In this document: one piece after another, positions 32,821 to 41,614 of the stretch
How positions within the stretch are numbered: position 1 is the stretch's first letter
Layout of the letters: each line of letters starts with the position of its first letter
DNA from: an uncultured Porphyromonadaceae bacterium
Lineage (GTDB): Bacteria; Bacteroidota; Bacteroidia; Bacteroidales; Muribaculaceae
Assembly (NCBI GenBank): GCA_902495245.1
Contig: CABUWI010000003.1
Location: 186,001 to 250,000 of the forward strand
Length of the DNA stretch: 64,000 bases
Reading direction: 5' to 3'
Program-made: the position numbers and the translations under genes
Notes under the pieces: model-generated
The model's input: the letters and a program-made list of their open reading frames with translations, nothing else
Databases searched by the model: none
Told to the model about the DNA's origin: nothing

Positions 32821-33510
32821 TTATAAATCGGTGTTCGTAAAGTTGATTACGGCGTCGACCTTATAAAGACCGACAATGTCTTTGAGCGGGACAACCATGT
32901 CGTCGTAGGCGTGATTCTCGCTGTGGAGAACGAGCCGTTCGGGGTCGGAGGGGTGGGGCCTGACCGTTTTGACCATTCGGTGGCTGTCTGTAACAATAAC
33001 GTAAATGCGCCCCCAGAATATTGTGTTGTCGCTCAGGGTGCTGATTGCGATGTAGCTGCCGTTGCGCACGGCCGGCTCCATGCTGTCGCCGCTGACGCGG
33101 ACGAGGCGCATGCCGCCGTCGTCGCCGTGGAGGCCGGGCAGGCTGACGTAGCCCGAGATTCGGTCTTCTGTGAGCACGCGCTCGAGCGGTCCGAAGCCGG
33201 CGGTTACGTCGATGTCGTAGACCGGCACCCCGCGAGGCGCGAAAGCGGCGCCGGTCTCTTTGACCGCCTCGGGTTTGGCAAATGGCACGTCGTCGCCCGA
33301 CAGCAGCCACTTGCGCGAGACGTTGCAGTCAAGGCAGATGCGGTTGACGAGTCCCTGAGTTATTGGAAGGCGGCCGCTGAGATGTTTGGACATGTTGGCG
33401 GCGCTGATGCCCAGCCGGCGCGCAAAGCCAGCCTGCGACAATCCCAGCCGGGCAATCAGATATCTGATGCGTTCGATAATCAGGCCTTGTTGCTCGACGG
33501 GGATTGCCAT
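32821..33510 (-). CDS. XRE-HTH and S24 peptidase-like repressor
   Basis: 229 residues. An N-terminal HTH (LSQAGFARRLGISAANMSKHLSG, about 23-45) and a C-terminal LexA/CI-like S24 domain with the Ser nucleophile in VSGDSMEPAV (about 139-148) and a Lys in HRMVKTVRPH. Such proteins repress prophage or stress genes and can self-cleave on RecA activation. No prophage is visible next to it, so it may be a chromosomal stress regulator. Confidence 0.85.
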   Translation of the reverse strand: MAIPVEQQGLIIERIRYLIARLGLSQAGFARRLGISAANMSKHLSGRLPITQGLVNRICLDCNVSRKWLLSGDDVPFAKPEAVKETGAAFAPRGVPVYDIDVTAGFGPLERVLTEDRISGYVSLPGLHGDDGGMRLVRVSGDSMEPAVRNGSYIAISTLSDNTIFWGRIYVIVTDSHRMVKTVRPHPSDPERLVLHSENHAYDDMVVPLKDIVGLYKVDAVINFTNTDL

Positions 33511-33535
33511 AGGATAGTTTCTGTCAGGGGTGTGG

Positions 33536-35245
33536 TTAGTCGTTGCCTACAATTATCTTGACGGGACGGGCGACGCCGTTGGCCGTTACGATGTAGACGC
33601 CGGCGGGCAGCTCGATGATGTCGTTATTTTCGACCGAGCCGATTTGCACGACGAGAGTGCCGGAGGGGGTGTAGACCCTGACGTTTTCGAGAGTGGAAGA
33701 GCAGGTGGCCAAGACGCCGCCGGTCCAGGGCGAGAAGCCGAAATCGGGGTCGGCCTCCACGCCGGTAATCGAGGCGGGGCTGACGCTGATGCTGTTGCTC
33801 GCGGGCGAGTAGATGCCGAGGCGCACGCTCTGGACGGTGTAGCTTTCGCGGCCTGAGAAGTCGGTGATTTCGAGATAATTCTCTTCGGCGGGAAGTTGCT
33901 CGGTGGTGGCGGTCCCGTCGGCATAGCGGGTGCGGTTAACGACGTAGTAGTCTACCGTCTCGCCCTCGACGGGAATCCAGTTGGCCACGTAGGAGGTGGC
34001 GCTCACGTTGGTGGGGGCTATTGCCTCGGGGGCGGTGAGCTCGGGCACGGGGAGGCAGTCGCCGCGCAACATGACGTTTACGCTGCCCTGAATGCCGCCG
34101 CCGGTGATTAGGATATTGCCGTTATGTTCGCCGAGCTCGGTGGGGGCATAGTCTATGGCCACCCATAGGCCGTCGGAAGAATTTACGCTTGAAGTCGCGG
34201 CCGTGCCGGTCTTCTCGCCGTCGATGGTGAAGAATTCAGAGCCTTCGCCATAGATGCGCAGGCGTAGATTGCCTGAGGTTAGGTTCTCGCCGTGGAGAAA
34301 GAGGCGCGCCGTGGTCTTGCGACCCTGAGCCACCTCTCCGAACTCGAGAGTAGTGCCGCGGTTGGGGTTTATGAGCGTCGGCTCGCCGCCGGGGGTGTAG
34401 CCGTTCATGTGGTCGGCCAGAATGAATGCCTCGCCCGTCTTCTCCCCCCAGATGTACTCAGCCAGTTCGGGGAAGTCGATGAACGGGTTGCGGTTGTTCT
34501 GGAAGCCGTAGACGGCCTCGTTGCGGTCAATTTCTTTCTGGCTGACGGGGTCCTGGCGGTTCCACTGCAGCAGCAGTTCGCGGCTCCATGTGTTGAGGGT
34601 GGGATAGTCGTTGTTCATGACCATGTAGAGGGTCTTCCAGGTCATGTTCTGATAGCACGTAACCATGTAGAAATATGTGCGCGCAAAGTCGCCCTTATAT
34701 TCATCGTCGGGCTCGAAGACGAAGCTGCAACCGCCGCCCTGGCCGCTCACGGGCGAGCCGACGGTTGTGATTCCGTTGTCAAACTTGGGGCGTTTCGACT
34801 TGTCGACGACTCCGAGCGGATAGTTGCTCTTGGCCTGATTGGCTGCCGCTTCGGAGGGGTAGAGGTGGTTGAGGTCGATGTAGGCCGGGACGTCGGTGAG
34901 TCCGCCCCACCAGCTTTTGGGGAACGAGTGCTCGCGGTTGAGTCCGCGGAACGAGGGGGCATAGAGGGGAATGTCGCTATACATGTCCCACCAGCGCTTG
35001 CTGTCGGGATAGACGTCGGTGGTTTCGAAATATCGGGGGAGATTTGAGTAAGAGCTGATTTCGGTGTGGGGATATATGACGTTGTGGAGCGCGGTTTTCA
35101 GCGAGCCGCTTGACTTGCCGTCAATGGGGGTGTAATAGCCGGAGGGAATTAAACGGTCGGCGGCCGCCATCTGCATGGCGGTTGAGAACACGAGCGCTAC
35201 AAACAGGTACAGTCTGGACATCGGGCGTAAAGTTCTTGATTTCAT
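33536..35245 (-). CDS. Secreted Endonuclease I family nuclease with C-terminal sorting domain
   Basis: 569 residues from the ATG at 35245; the TTG two codons earlier is a poor start. A signal peptide (about 9-29) precedes the Endonuclease I domain with LNREHSFPKSWWGG (about residues 100-113) and DLNHLYPSEAAANQAKSN. Beta-rich domains follow, then a C-terminal segment (VRVYTPSGTLVVQIGSVENNDIIELPAGVYIVTANGVARPVKIIV) typical of type IX secretion cargo. It probably digests extracellular DNA for nutrients. A TAATTTTG -7 box ends 3 nt before the ATG. Confidence 0.88.
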   Translation of the reverse strand: MKSRTLRPMSRLYLFVALVFSTAMQMAAADRLIPSGYYTPIDGKSSGSLKTALHNVIYPHTEISSYSNLPRYFETTDVYPDSKRWWDMYSDIPLYAPSFRGLNREHSFPKSWWGGLTDVPAYIDLNHLYPSEAAANQAKSNYPLGVVDKSKRPKFDNGITTVGSPVSGQGGGCSFVFEPDDEYKGDFARTYFYMVTCYQNMTWKTLYMVMNNDYPTLNTWSRELLLQWNRQDPVSQKEIDRNEAVYGFQNNRNPFIDFPELAEYIWGEKTGEAFILADHMNGYTPGGEPTLINPNRGTTLEFGEVAQGRKTTARLFLHGENLTSGNLRLRIYGEGSEFFTIDGEKTGTAATSSVNSSDGLWVAIDYAPTELGEHNGNILITGGGIQGSVNVMLRGDCLPVPELTAPEAIAPTNVSATSYVANWIPVEGETVDYYVVNRTRYADGTATTEQLPAEENYLEITDFSGRESYTVQSVRLGIYSPASNSISVSPASITGVEADPDFGFSPWTGGVLATCSSTLENVRVYTPSGTLVVQIGSVENNDIIELPAGVYIVTANGVARPVKIIVGND

Positions 35246-35346
35246 TTGCAAAATTACAACTTTTTAGTCAATAAATCATAATTCTATAACATAATTTTGC
35301 AAATTCAAGTTCAATCCATCGCCACTTTCCTGTGCGCGCAGTGTAG

Positions 35347-35366
35347 GGGTGCTCCACGGAGCACCC
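35347..35366. repeat. REP-like hairpin
   Basis: GGGTGCTCC (35347-35355), 2-nt loop, GGAGCACCC (35358-35366), preceded by GTAG-G. It resembles the GTAGGG-headed palindromes at 63098-63194 in form. It lies between the nuclease gene and the 3' end of the beta-barrel gene and might serve as a terminator. Confidence 0.45.
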
Positions 35367-35381
35367 GCCGGTAGAACATGG

Positions 35382-36062
35382 TTAAAAATCTACGCCGATG
35401 CTTATGCCGAAAGGCGTACAGTTTATTTTGTCGGGAATCACAGTAATAAATTCGTCAGTAAGATTTCCTGATTCCCAAACTCTTGACTTGAGGGGTCTCA
35501 AGGTTACATAGTTGACGACATCGCAAAATAAGCCTATGTTTATACCAACCTTTTGCGATATTTTGGCTCGGATTCCTATTGTTGGTTTAACAAATACCCC
35601 ACCGCGATAACGAGAATGGTATGTATAAGTTCCTCTTATATCAGGATCTGGCCCGTAAAGATATTGAGATACATCGAATGCATATTTGCCCTGAATCATT
35701 TGTTGATAACCGATCTTGATGTCAACAAATGGTGAAACTTTCTTACTCTTCCCCCAGCACCGCCGCAGACCGTCCCACCTGATATCACCATAAACACTCA
35801 TTAGTTGGACTCCAGATGTGTTGTCAGGGTGGCCTTCTCTGTAATTATAGCCTATGCCTGCTCCGACAAAGAAATATTTTGCAAATCGTATGCCGTGAGT
35901 GGTACTGAGTCCAACATATAGGCCGGTTGTATGTTCTCCATTGAGTACATTTTTTTCAATAGCTAAACCGAATGAGCTGTCAACAAATCCTTTGTACGAA
36001 ACAGCAAAGATGTTGGCCGTCAATAAACAACATGCAATTAGTGTGAATACTAGTTTTTTCAT
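35382..36062 (-). CDS. Outer-membrane beta-barrel protein
   Basis: 226 residues with a signal peptide (about 1-20, ending TANIFAVS). Alternating hydrophobic strands follow (FVGAGIGYNYREGH, KVSPFVDIKIGYQQMI, VKPTIGIRAKI) and a C-terminal strand ends in Phe, a typical outer-membrane barrel. No family or ligand is recognised. A promoter lies at 36157-36187, about 90 nt upstream. Confidence 0.75.
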   Translation of the reverse strand: MKKLVFTLIACCLLTANIFAVSYKGFVDSSFGLAIEKNVLNGEHTTGLYVGLSTTHGIRFAKYFFVGAGIGYNYREGHPDNTSGVQLMSVYGDIRWDGLRRCWGKSKKVSPFVDIKIGYQQMIQGKYAFDVSQYLYGPDPDIRGTYTYHSRYRGGVFVKPTIGIRAKISQKVGINIGLFCDVVNYVTLRPLKSRVWESGNLTDEFITVIPDKINCTPFGISIGVDF

Positions 36063-36156
36063 TGTGAAAATGTAAAAATGTTGATGTGATTGAAACCTAT
36101 GGTTCAGTTGGTTATGGAAACATGAGAAACATACTTTCCGTAATAGTCTACGATTG

Positions 36157-36187
36157 CAAAGTTAATGAAAGAATTTCAATATGCAAA
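36157..36187 (-). promoter_or_regulatory. Promoter of the beta-barrel gene
   Basis: TAACTTTG (36164-36157) and TTTG (36187-36184) on the minus strand, spacing 19 nt. Confidence 0.6.
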
Positions 36188-36217
36188 AATTATTCCATTT
36201 TCCCCTAAAAAAGACGA

Positions 36218-36311
36218 TGCCCTTCGGGCAACGTTGGTGGGAGGTGCAGTTACCCCGCCAAGTCGCTATGCTCCATGGCGGGGTTAATCGTAGGATTATG
36301 CCCTGCGGGCA
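36218..36311. repeat. REP-like palindromes next to a RAYT gene
   Basis: Two near-identical 13-bp hairpins, TGCCCTTCGGGCA (36218-36230) and TGCCCTGCGGGCA (36299-36311), flank a 9-bp inverted repeat ACCCCGCCA/TGGCGGGGT (36252-36260 and 36276-36284). They lie within 61-154 bp of the 3' end of the REP-associated transposase, the expected arrangement of a RAYT and its REPs. Confidence 0.6.
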
Positions 36312-36371
36312 ATTGGGCGGACTCGACCTTGCGCTACTGCTTCAATATAATGGGGGAATTGCCGGGTGGCA

Positions 36372-36848
36372 TCATCTAATCTCTTGGCGCAGAGTAGCCT
36401 CTAATGCCACTATCGATGGAATGTCCGGCGGGAGGCCCTGCGCAACAAGCATATCGCGATATTCTTCAAGAAATGAATGATGCAGGTGATGAACTTTCTG
36501 TTGTATGATGTATTGCTTGACCGCACCAATTGCGCTGCGCGACAGCGTTTCAAGATAATATCCTTGGCTCCACCCAGGCCATGATTCTATAACTTTATCG
36601 GAATTTATCACCATCGAGCTTTGTCGTTTCAGTTCGCCGACAAGTCGCGACGGAGCAATCGTGCATGGCGCATCTATGAGCAGATGGATATGGTCTGGCA
36701 TGCCGTTTATGCGGTAGACGTAACATTCGCTCTTGGTCAGTATATGGTACAAGATTGCGTATACCCGACGTTCGACAGACGCTGTCAGCACCGGGCGACG
36801 TTCTTTTGTCGCAATTACAATATGATATAACAGAAACGTATGGCTCAC
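36372..36848 (-). CDS. REP-associated tyrosine transposase (IS200-like Y1)
   Basis: 158 residues of the Y1_Tnp superfamily: the HUH motif in NGMPDHIHLLI (about residues 48-58), a Trp-rich segment, and the catalytic Tyr in AVKQYIIQQ (about 110-118). Single-copy RAYTs act on nearby REP palindromes rather than moving as classical IS elements. The REP-like hairpins at 36218-36311 are the likely substrates. Confidence 0.85.
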   Translation of the reverse strand: MSHTFLLYHIVIATKERRPVLTASVERRVYAILYHILTKSECYVYRINGMPDHIHLLIDAPCTIAPSRLVGELKRQSSMVINSDKVIESWPGWSQGYYLETLSRSAIGAVKQYIIQQKVHHLHHSFLEEYRDMLVAQGLPPDIPSIVALEATLRQEIR

Positions 36849-36914
36849 AGGACAAAGTTAGCAAAATGTTCTGACTTCTGCAAATCTGACGTTGCCCAGC
36901 TGGTAACTGGTGGG

Positions 36915-38384
36915 TCAGCGCTTCCAGAAGGTGCGGGTGAAGAGGACGATGATGGTGAAGATTTCGAGGCGGCCGATGAGCATGAGGGCGGCGAGAATGT
37001 AGTGGGCGGTGTGGGAGAGGGCGATGTAGTCGCAGCCCATTGCTGAGGAGTCGGAGAGGGAGAGGCTTGCGTTGCCCATGGCGGCGACGGCGACGACGAA
37101 TGCGCGGCCGACGGGGAGGTCGCAGAGGCTGAGCAGCAGGGCGCCGAGGAGGGCGATGAGGACGTAGAGGCAGAGGAAGGCGACGACTTCGTTGACCTGA
37201 GTCAAGGGAATGACACGGCTGCTGATGCGCACGGGCAGGACGGCTTTGGGCCGCATTGTGCGCTTGATTTCGTTTTTGAGGAATTTGAGCAGATAGACTA
37301 CGCGGTCAATCTTGGCGCCGCCGGAGGTGGAGCCTGCGCAGCCGCCGACGAAGATGAGCATGAGGGATATGGCCATGACCGTGGGGCCCCAGGAGTCGAA
37401 TCGGGTCAGAATGAAGCCTGTGGAGGTCATGAAGCTGACAACCTGGAAGAGGGGGTCGATTGTGAGGCTCTGCCAGCCGGACCATGTGCCCTGAAGGAGA
37501 ATGGCGCAGATGAAGAGCACTGTTGCGCCGGCAATGACCTTGCAGTAGGTGAGGAAGGCTTCGTTGCGGAGGACGGCACGGGGCTGGCCGGTGGCGGCGC
37601 GGTAGACCATGGCGAAGTTTACGCCGCCGAGGAACATGAAGACGGTGATGATGATTTTGACGTAGAGCGAGGCGAAGGTGTTGATGCCGTCGGAGGAGGT
37701 TGAGAATCCGCCGGTTGACATGGTTGAGAACGCATGGCAGGCGGCTTCGAATGCCGACATGGGGCCGAGGCAGAGGAGGCCGAAGAGAAGGAGGGTGAGC
37801 AGAAGGTAGACGCCCCAGATACGGCGCGAGGTCGTTGAGATTCGGGCTCCGATTTTTTCCTGGCCGATGCGGTTCTGTTCGGCGTTGAACATCTGCATGC
37901 CGCCTGAGGAGTTGAGCATGGGGACGAGGGCGAGGGTGAAGATTATGATTCCGAGACCTCCGATCCATTGGGAGAGGCAGCGCCAGATGTGGACGGCGTA
38001 GCTGAGGGAGTCGGTTGATTCGATGAGTGAGGCGCCCGTCGTGGTGAACGCGCTCATTGCTTCGAAGAATGCCGAAGAGAAGTCGAGGCGGGTGGAGGGG
38101 GCGAGCATGTAGGGGAGAAGGCCGAAGGCAGAGAAGACAATCCAGACCATAGCCGTGAGGAGGACGCTGTCGTACTTGCTCATGTCGTTGCGGGCGGGTC
38201 GGATAAGGCGGTAGCCGGCAAGGGCGACGGCGAGGGTGATTGCGGCCGAGATGCCGAAAGCGCGGGTGGCGCCGGCCTCGCCGTTTATGATGGCCACGAG
38301 GAGGGGCACAACCATGAAGGCCGCCTCGAAGATGAGCAGAAAGCAGAGAATGCGGGCAATGAGGGCGACGTTGAACGAGCGCAT
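36915..38384 (-). CDS. trkH: Trk-type potassium uptake membrane subunit TrkH
   Basis: 489 residues with about 12 hydrophobic helices and the TrkH pore loops (FTTTGAS, STGGFST, MTSTGF and a GGCAGSTSGG segment). It imports K+ together with the TrkA protein encoded immediately upstream; the TrkA stop and the TrkH start share base 38384. Confidence 0.93.
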   Translation of the reverse strand: MRSFNVALIARILCFLLIFEAAFMVVPLLVAIINGEAGATRAFGISAAITLAVALAGYRLIRPARNDMSKYDSVLLTAMVWIVFSAFGLLPYMLAPSTRLDFSSAFFEAMSAFTTTGASLIESTDSLSYAVHIWRCLSQWIGGLGIIIFTLALVPMLNSSGGMQMFNAEQNRIGQEKIGARISTTSRRIWGVYLLLTLLLFGLLCLGPMSAFEAACHAFSTMSTGGFSTSSDGINTFASLYVKIIITVFMFLGGVNFAMVYRAATGQPRAVLRNEAFLTYCKVIAGATVLFICAILLQGTWSGWQSLTIDPLFQVVSFMTSTGFILTRFDSWGPTVMAISLMLIFVGGCAGSTSGGAKIDRVVYLLKFLKNEIKRTMRPKAVLPVRISSRVIPLTQVNEVVAFLCLYVLIALLGALLLSLCDLPVGRAFVVAVAAMGNASLSLSDSSAMGCDYIALSHTAHYILAALMLIGRLEIFTIIVLFTRTFWKR

Positions 38385-39718
38385 CAGCTGAAGAGCTTTT
38401 CGAATTTGTGGATTGCGCCGGAGAGGCAGAAGACAACTACGCGGTCGCCGCCTCGAATCACGGTGTCGCCGCTGACGAGTCGGCCTTTGCCGTCGCGAAT
38501 CAGTCCGGCCAGGGTCATGTCATGGCTGAGCCGGAGGTCTTTGACGGCCGCGCGCGTGATTTTGCTGCCGGGCTTGACCTCGATTTCAGCCACTTCGGCG
38601 TCGGCGAGTGCCATGCACTTTGAGTTGGAAGAGTCCTGGTCGAGCATGCGCTGGAATATGGCTCCGGCGGCAAGTAGTTTTTTGTTGACTATGGTGCCGA
38701 TGTTGAGGGCTTCGGCCTCGCCGATATAGCGAATGTTTTCGACTTCGGCAATGGTTTTTTTGACTCCGAGCTCTTTTGCGGTGAGGCAGGCCAGAATGTT
38801 GCTTTCGGAGCTCTCGCTCAGGGCGAGGAATGCGTCGGTGTGGCTTATGCCTTCTTCGATGAGCAGGTCGTTGTCGCGCGCGTCGCCACAGACTACGTCG
38901 GCCGAGGGGCAGCGTTCGGCCAGCCGGCGGCAGACTTCGGGGTCGGGGTCGATGATTTTTAGTTTGTATTTGTCGCCGAGCATTGAGCAGAGGCGTCCGG
39001 CGATGCGTCCGCCGCCGAGAATCATGACGTTTCGGATTGTGGAGAGGCTTTTGCCGCAGAGGGCGCGGAGTTCGTCGACATGGCCCTGGCGGGTCATGAA
39101 GAAGACGATGTCGCCGGCCATGAGGGTGTCGTCGCCACGGGGAATAATCGTGTCGTGGTGGCGCTTGATGGCCGAGACGTGGAAGTTATGGCCTGCGGCG
39201 CTGAGGTCGCGGAGGGTCATGCCGACAATGGAGGCGTTTTCGCGCAGCTTGACGCCAATCAGAATCAGCTCGCCGTTCCACATTTCGAACCAGTGGCGCA
39301 CCCAGCTGTGGGTCAGGCCGATGATGATTTCGCGGGCGGCGTAATATTCGGGATAGATGACGGAGTCGACGCCATGGCGGCGGAAGAGGCTCTTGTGGTC
39401 GTCCATCATGTACTCGAAATTGTCGATGCGGGCAACGGTGCGCTTGGCGCCCATCTCTTTTGCGATGATGCAGGCGGTGATGTTGTCGGTTTCAAAGGGC
39501 GTTACGGCCACGAAGAGGTCGCATTTGCCGGCCTGGGCCTCGCGCAGAGTGGCGAACGAGGTGGGCGAGCCGCAGATTGTGAGGAGGTTATAGCGGGAGT
39601 CGAGGGGGTCGAGCTTGGCGGCGTCGCGGTCGACCAGGACTATGTCCTGCGCCTCGCGGCTGAGCAGAGTTGCCAGATGTGAGCCAACTTCGCCGGCTCC
39701 GACAATTAGAATTTTCAT
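38384..39718 (-). CDS. trkA: Trk potassium uptake regulator TrkA
   Basis: 444 residues from ATG 39718 (MKILIVGAGEVGSHLATLLS), which overlaps the dxs stop by 4 nt. Two tandem RCK_N/RCK_C units are present; each Rossmann half has its GxGxxG (GAGEVG near residue 7, GGGRIAG near 233). It binds NAD(H)/ATP and gates TrkH from the cytoplasmic side. The upstream ORF extension is out of character and was dropped. Confidence 0.92.
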   Translation of the reverse strand: MKILIVGAGEVGSHLATLLSREAQDIVLVDRDAAKLDPLDSRYNLLTICGSPTSFATLREAQAGKCDLFVAVTPFETDNITACIIAKEMGAKRTVARIDNFEYMMDDHKSLFRRHGVDSVIYPEYYAAREIIIGLTHSWVRHWFEMWNGELILIGVKLRENASIVGMTLRDLSAAGHNFHVSAIKRHHDTIIPRGDDTLMAGDIVFFMTRQGHVDELRALCGKSLSTIRNVMILGGGRIAGRLCSMLGDKYKLKIIDPDPEVCRRLAERCPSADVVCGDARDNDLLIEEGISHTDAFLALSESSESNILACLTAKELGVKKTIAEVENIRYIGEAEALNIGTIVNKKLLAAGAIFQRMLDQDSSNSKCMALADAEVAEIEVKPGSKITRAAVKDLRLSHDMTLAGLIRDGKGRLVSGDTVIRGGDRVVVFCLSGAIHKFEKLFS

Positions 39719-41592
39719 AGAAGGGCTTTGGCTTCGCGGGCAATGGATTCGGCGTCGAGGCCGCAGATTTCGTAAAGCTGAGCGGGGGTGCCGTGGGTAA
39801 CGAAGCCGTCGGCGGGGAGGCCGATGCGCTTGACCCGGGTCGAGGCGTAGCCATGGTCCTGAAGCCATTCGCTGACGGCCGAGCCGAGTCCGCCGTCTTT
39901 GATGCCGTCTTCAACGGTGATTATCGGCAGGCCGGTGGCGGCGGCTTCGCACATGATTTCTTCGTCGAGCGGGCGGAGGAAAATCATGTCGTAGTGAGTG
40001 GCGGCGATGGCTTGGCTGCGCAGGTTTTCGACGGCGGCGGCGACATTGGCGGCGATGGGCCCGAGGGACATGAAGATAATCTTGTCGCCCAGGGAGAGGC
40101 GCCGGCCCTTGCCGATGGGGGCGGGGAGGAGCGGGGCGCCTGCGTCGCCGCGCGAGGTGCCGCGCGGGTAGCGGATTGCGAAGGGTCCCTCAGCGCTGTT
40201 GGCGGCAGCGGCGGCCATGAGGGCGCGGAGCTGGGCGGCGTCTGAGGGGGCAGCGATTGTGATTCCGGCGATTGAGCGGAGGTAGGCGAGGTCGAGGGCG
40301 CCGTGGTGAGTGGCGCCGTCTTCGCCGACAATGCCTGCGCGGTCAATGCAGAAGGTAACGGGCAGCCGGCCAAGGGCCACGTCGTGGAAAATGTGGTCGT
40401 AGGCGCGCTGAAGGAATGAGCTGTAGATGGCCACGAATGGCTTCAGGCCGTCTTTTGCCAGACCGCCGGCAAAGGTTACGGCATGGCCCTCGGAGATGCC
40501 GACGTCGAACACGCGTGAGGGAAATTCGGCTTTCATCGTGGCCACGGACGTGCCTGAGAGCATTGCGGCGGTGATGCCGACGATTTTTTCGTCATTGCGG
40601 GCCAGTTCGGTGAGGGTATCGCCGAATACGTCCTGCCATTTGGGGGCGGCGCCGGGGGCGCTGATGCGCTCGCCGGTTTCGGGGTTGAAGCGTCCGGGGG
40701 CGTGCCAGTTGGCGGGGTCTGATTCGGCGGGAGAGTAGCCGGCGCCTTTGCGTGTGCGCAGGTGGAGCAGCTTCGGGCCGTCCATGTTCTTGATGTCGTT
40801 GAGCACGCGAATGACGGCCTGGACGTCGTTGCCGTCGACGGGGCCGAAGTAGCGGATATTGAGGCCTTCGAATATGTTTTGCTGGCGGCTCACGAGCGAC
40901 TTGATTGCGTTTGTGAAGCGCATGATGGGTCCGCGTGAGTTTTCGCTGATGAGGCCGAGGCGGCGGAAGAGATGGTAGGTTTTGAAGCGGAGGTTGTTAT
41001 AGCGCTTCGACGTGTTGAGGCGGGAGAGATAGCGGGCCAGGGCACCGACATTGCTGTCGATGCTCATTTCGTTGTCGTTCAGAATGATGAGAACGTTGTT
41101 CGGGGTGTTGGCAACGTTGTTGAGGCCTTCGAAAGCGAGTCCGCCGGAGATTGAGGCGTCGCCGATTACGGCGACGACGTTGCGGCGCGGAGAGTCGCCG
41201 TTGAGCTGGGAGGCGACGCTCATGCCGAGGGCTGCGGAGATGGAGTTGGAGGCGTGGCCAGCGGTGAACGTGTCGTAGGGGCTTTCGGCGGGAGTGGGGA
41301 ATCCGCAGAGGCCGCCGAGCTTGCGGTTGGTCGGGAAGCGGTCGCGCCGGCCGGTGAGGAGCTTGTGGGCGTAGGCCTGATGGCCGACGTCCCAGACGAT
41401 GCGGTCGTAGGGGGTGTTGAATACGTAGTGTAGGGCTACGGCGATTTCGACCGCGCCCATGCTTGAGGCGAAGTGGCCGGGATTTTCGGACAGCTCGTGA
41501 ATGAGTGTGCGGCGAATGTCGTCGCACACTTCGGGGAGCTGTTCGGGTTTGAGCCGGCGGAGCTCATCGGGAGAATCGATTCTGATGCCCAT
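39715..41592 (-). CDS. dxs: 1-deoxy-D-xylulose-5-phosphate synthase
   Basis: 625 residues, full length. The thiamine-diphosphate motif (VVAVIGDASISGGLAFEGLNN, about residues 144-164), the transketolase central domain (FVAIYSSFLQRAYDHIFHDV, DRAGIVGEDGATHHG) and the C-terminal domain are all present. It makes DXP from pyruvate and glyceraldehyde-3-phosphate, the first step of the MEP isoprenoid pathway. It is translationally coupled to trkA, an odd but common type of neighbourhood operon. Confidence 0.95.
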   Translation of the reverse strand: MGIRIDSPDELRRLKPEQLPEVCDDIRRTLIHELSENPGHFASSMGAVEIAVALHYVFNTPYDRIVWDVGHQAYAHKLLTGRRDRFPTNRKLGGLCGFPTPAESPYDTFTAGHASNSISAALGMSVASQLNGDSPRRNVVAVIGDASISGGLAFEGLNNVANTPNNVLIILNDNEMSIDSNVGALARYLSRLNTSKRYNNLRFKTYHLFRRLGLISENSRGPIMRFTNAIKSLVSRQQNIFEGLNIRYFGPVDGNDVQAVIRVLNDIKNMDGPKLLHLRTRKGAGYSPAESDPANWHAPGRFNPETGERISAPGAAPKWQDVFGDTLTELARNDEKIVGITAAMLSGTSVATMKAEFPSRVFDVGISEGHAVTFAGGLAKDGLKPFVAIYSSFLQRAYDHIFHDVALGRLPVTFCIDRAGIVGEDGATHHGALDLAYLRSIAGITIAAPSDAAQLRALMAAAAANSAEGPFAIRYPRGTSRGDAGAPLLPAPIGKGRRLSLGDKIIFMSLGPIAANVAAAVENLRSQAIAATHYDMIFLRPLDEEIMCEAAATGLPIITVEDGIKDGGLGSAVSEWLQDHGYASTRVKRIGLPADGFVTHGTPAQLYEICGLDAESIAREAKALL

Positions 41593-41614
41593 GGCGAGCC
41601 CTGACTCGGGAGAG

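Noticed and set aside
36621..36830. Plus-strand 69-codon ORF within the RAYT gene
   Set aside because: Antisense of a gene with clear HUH and Tyr motifs.
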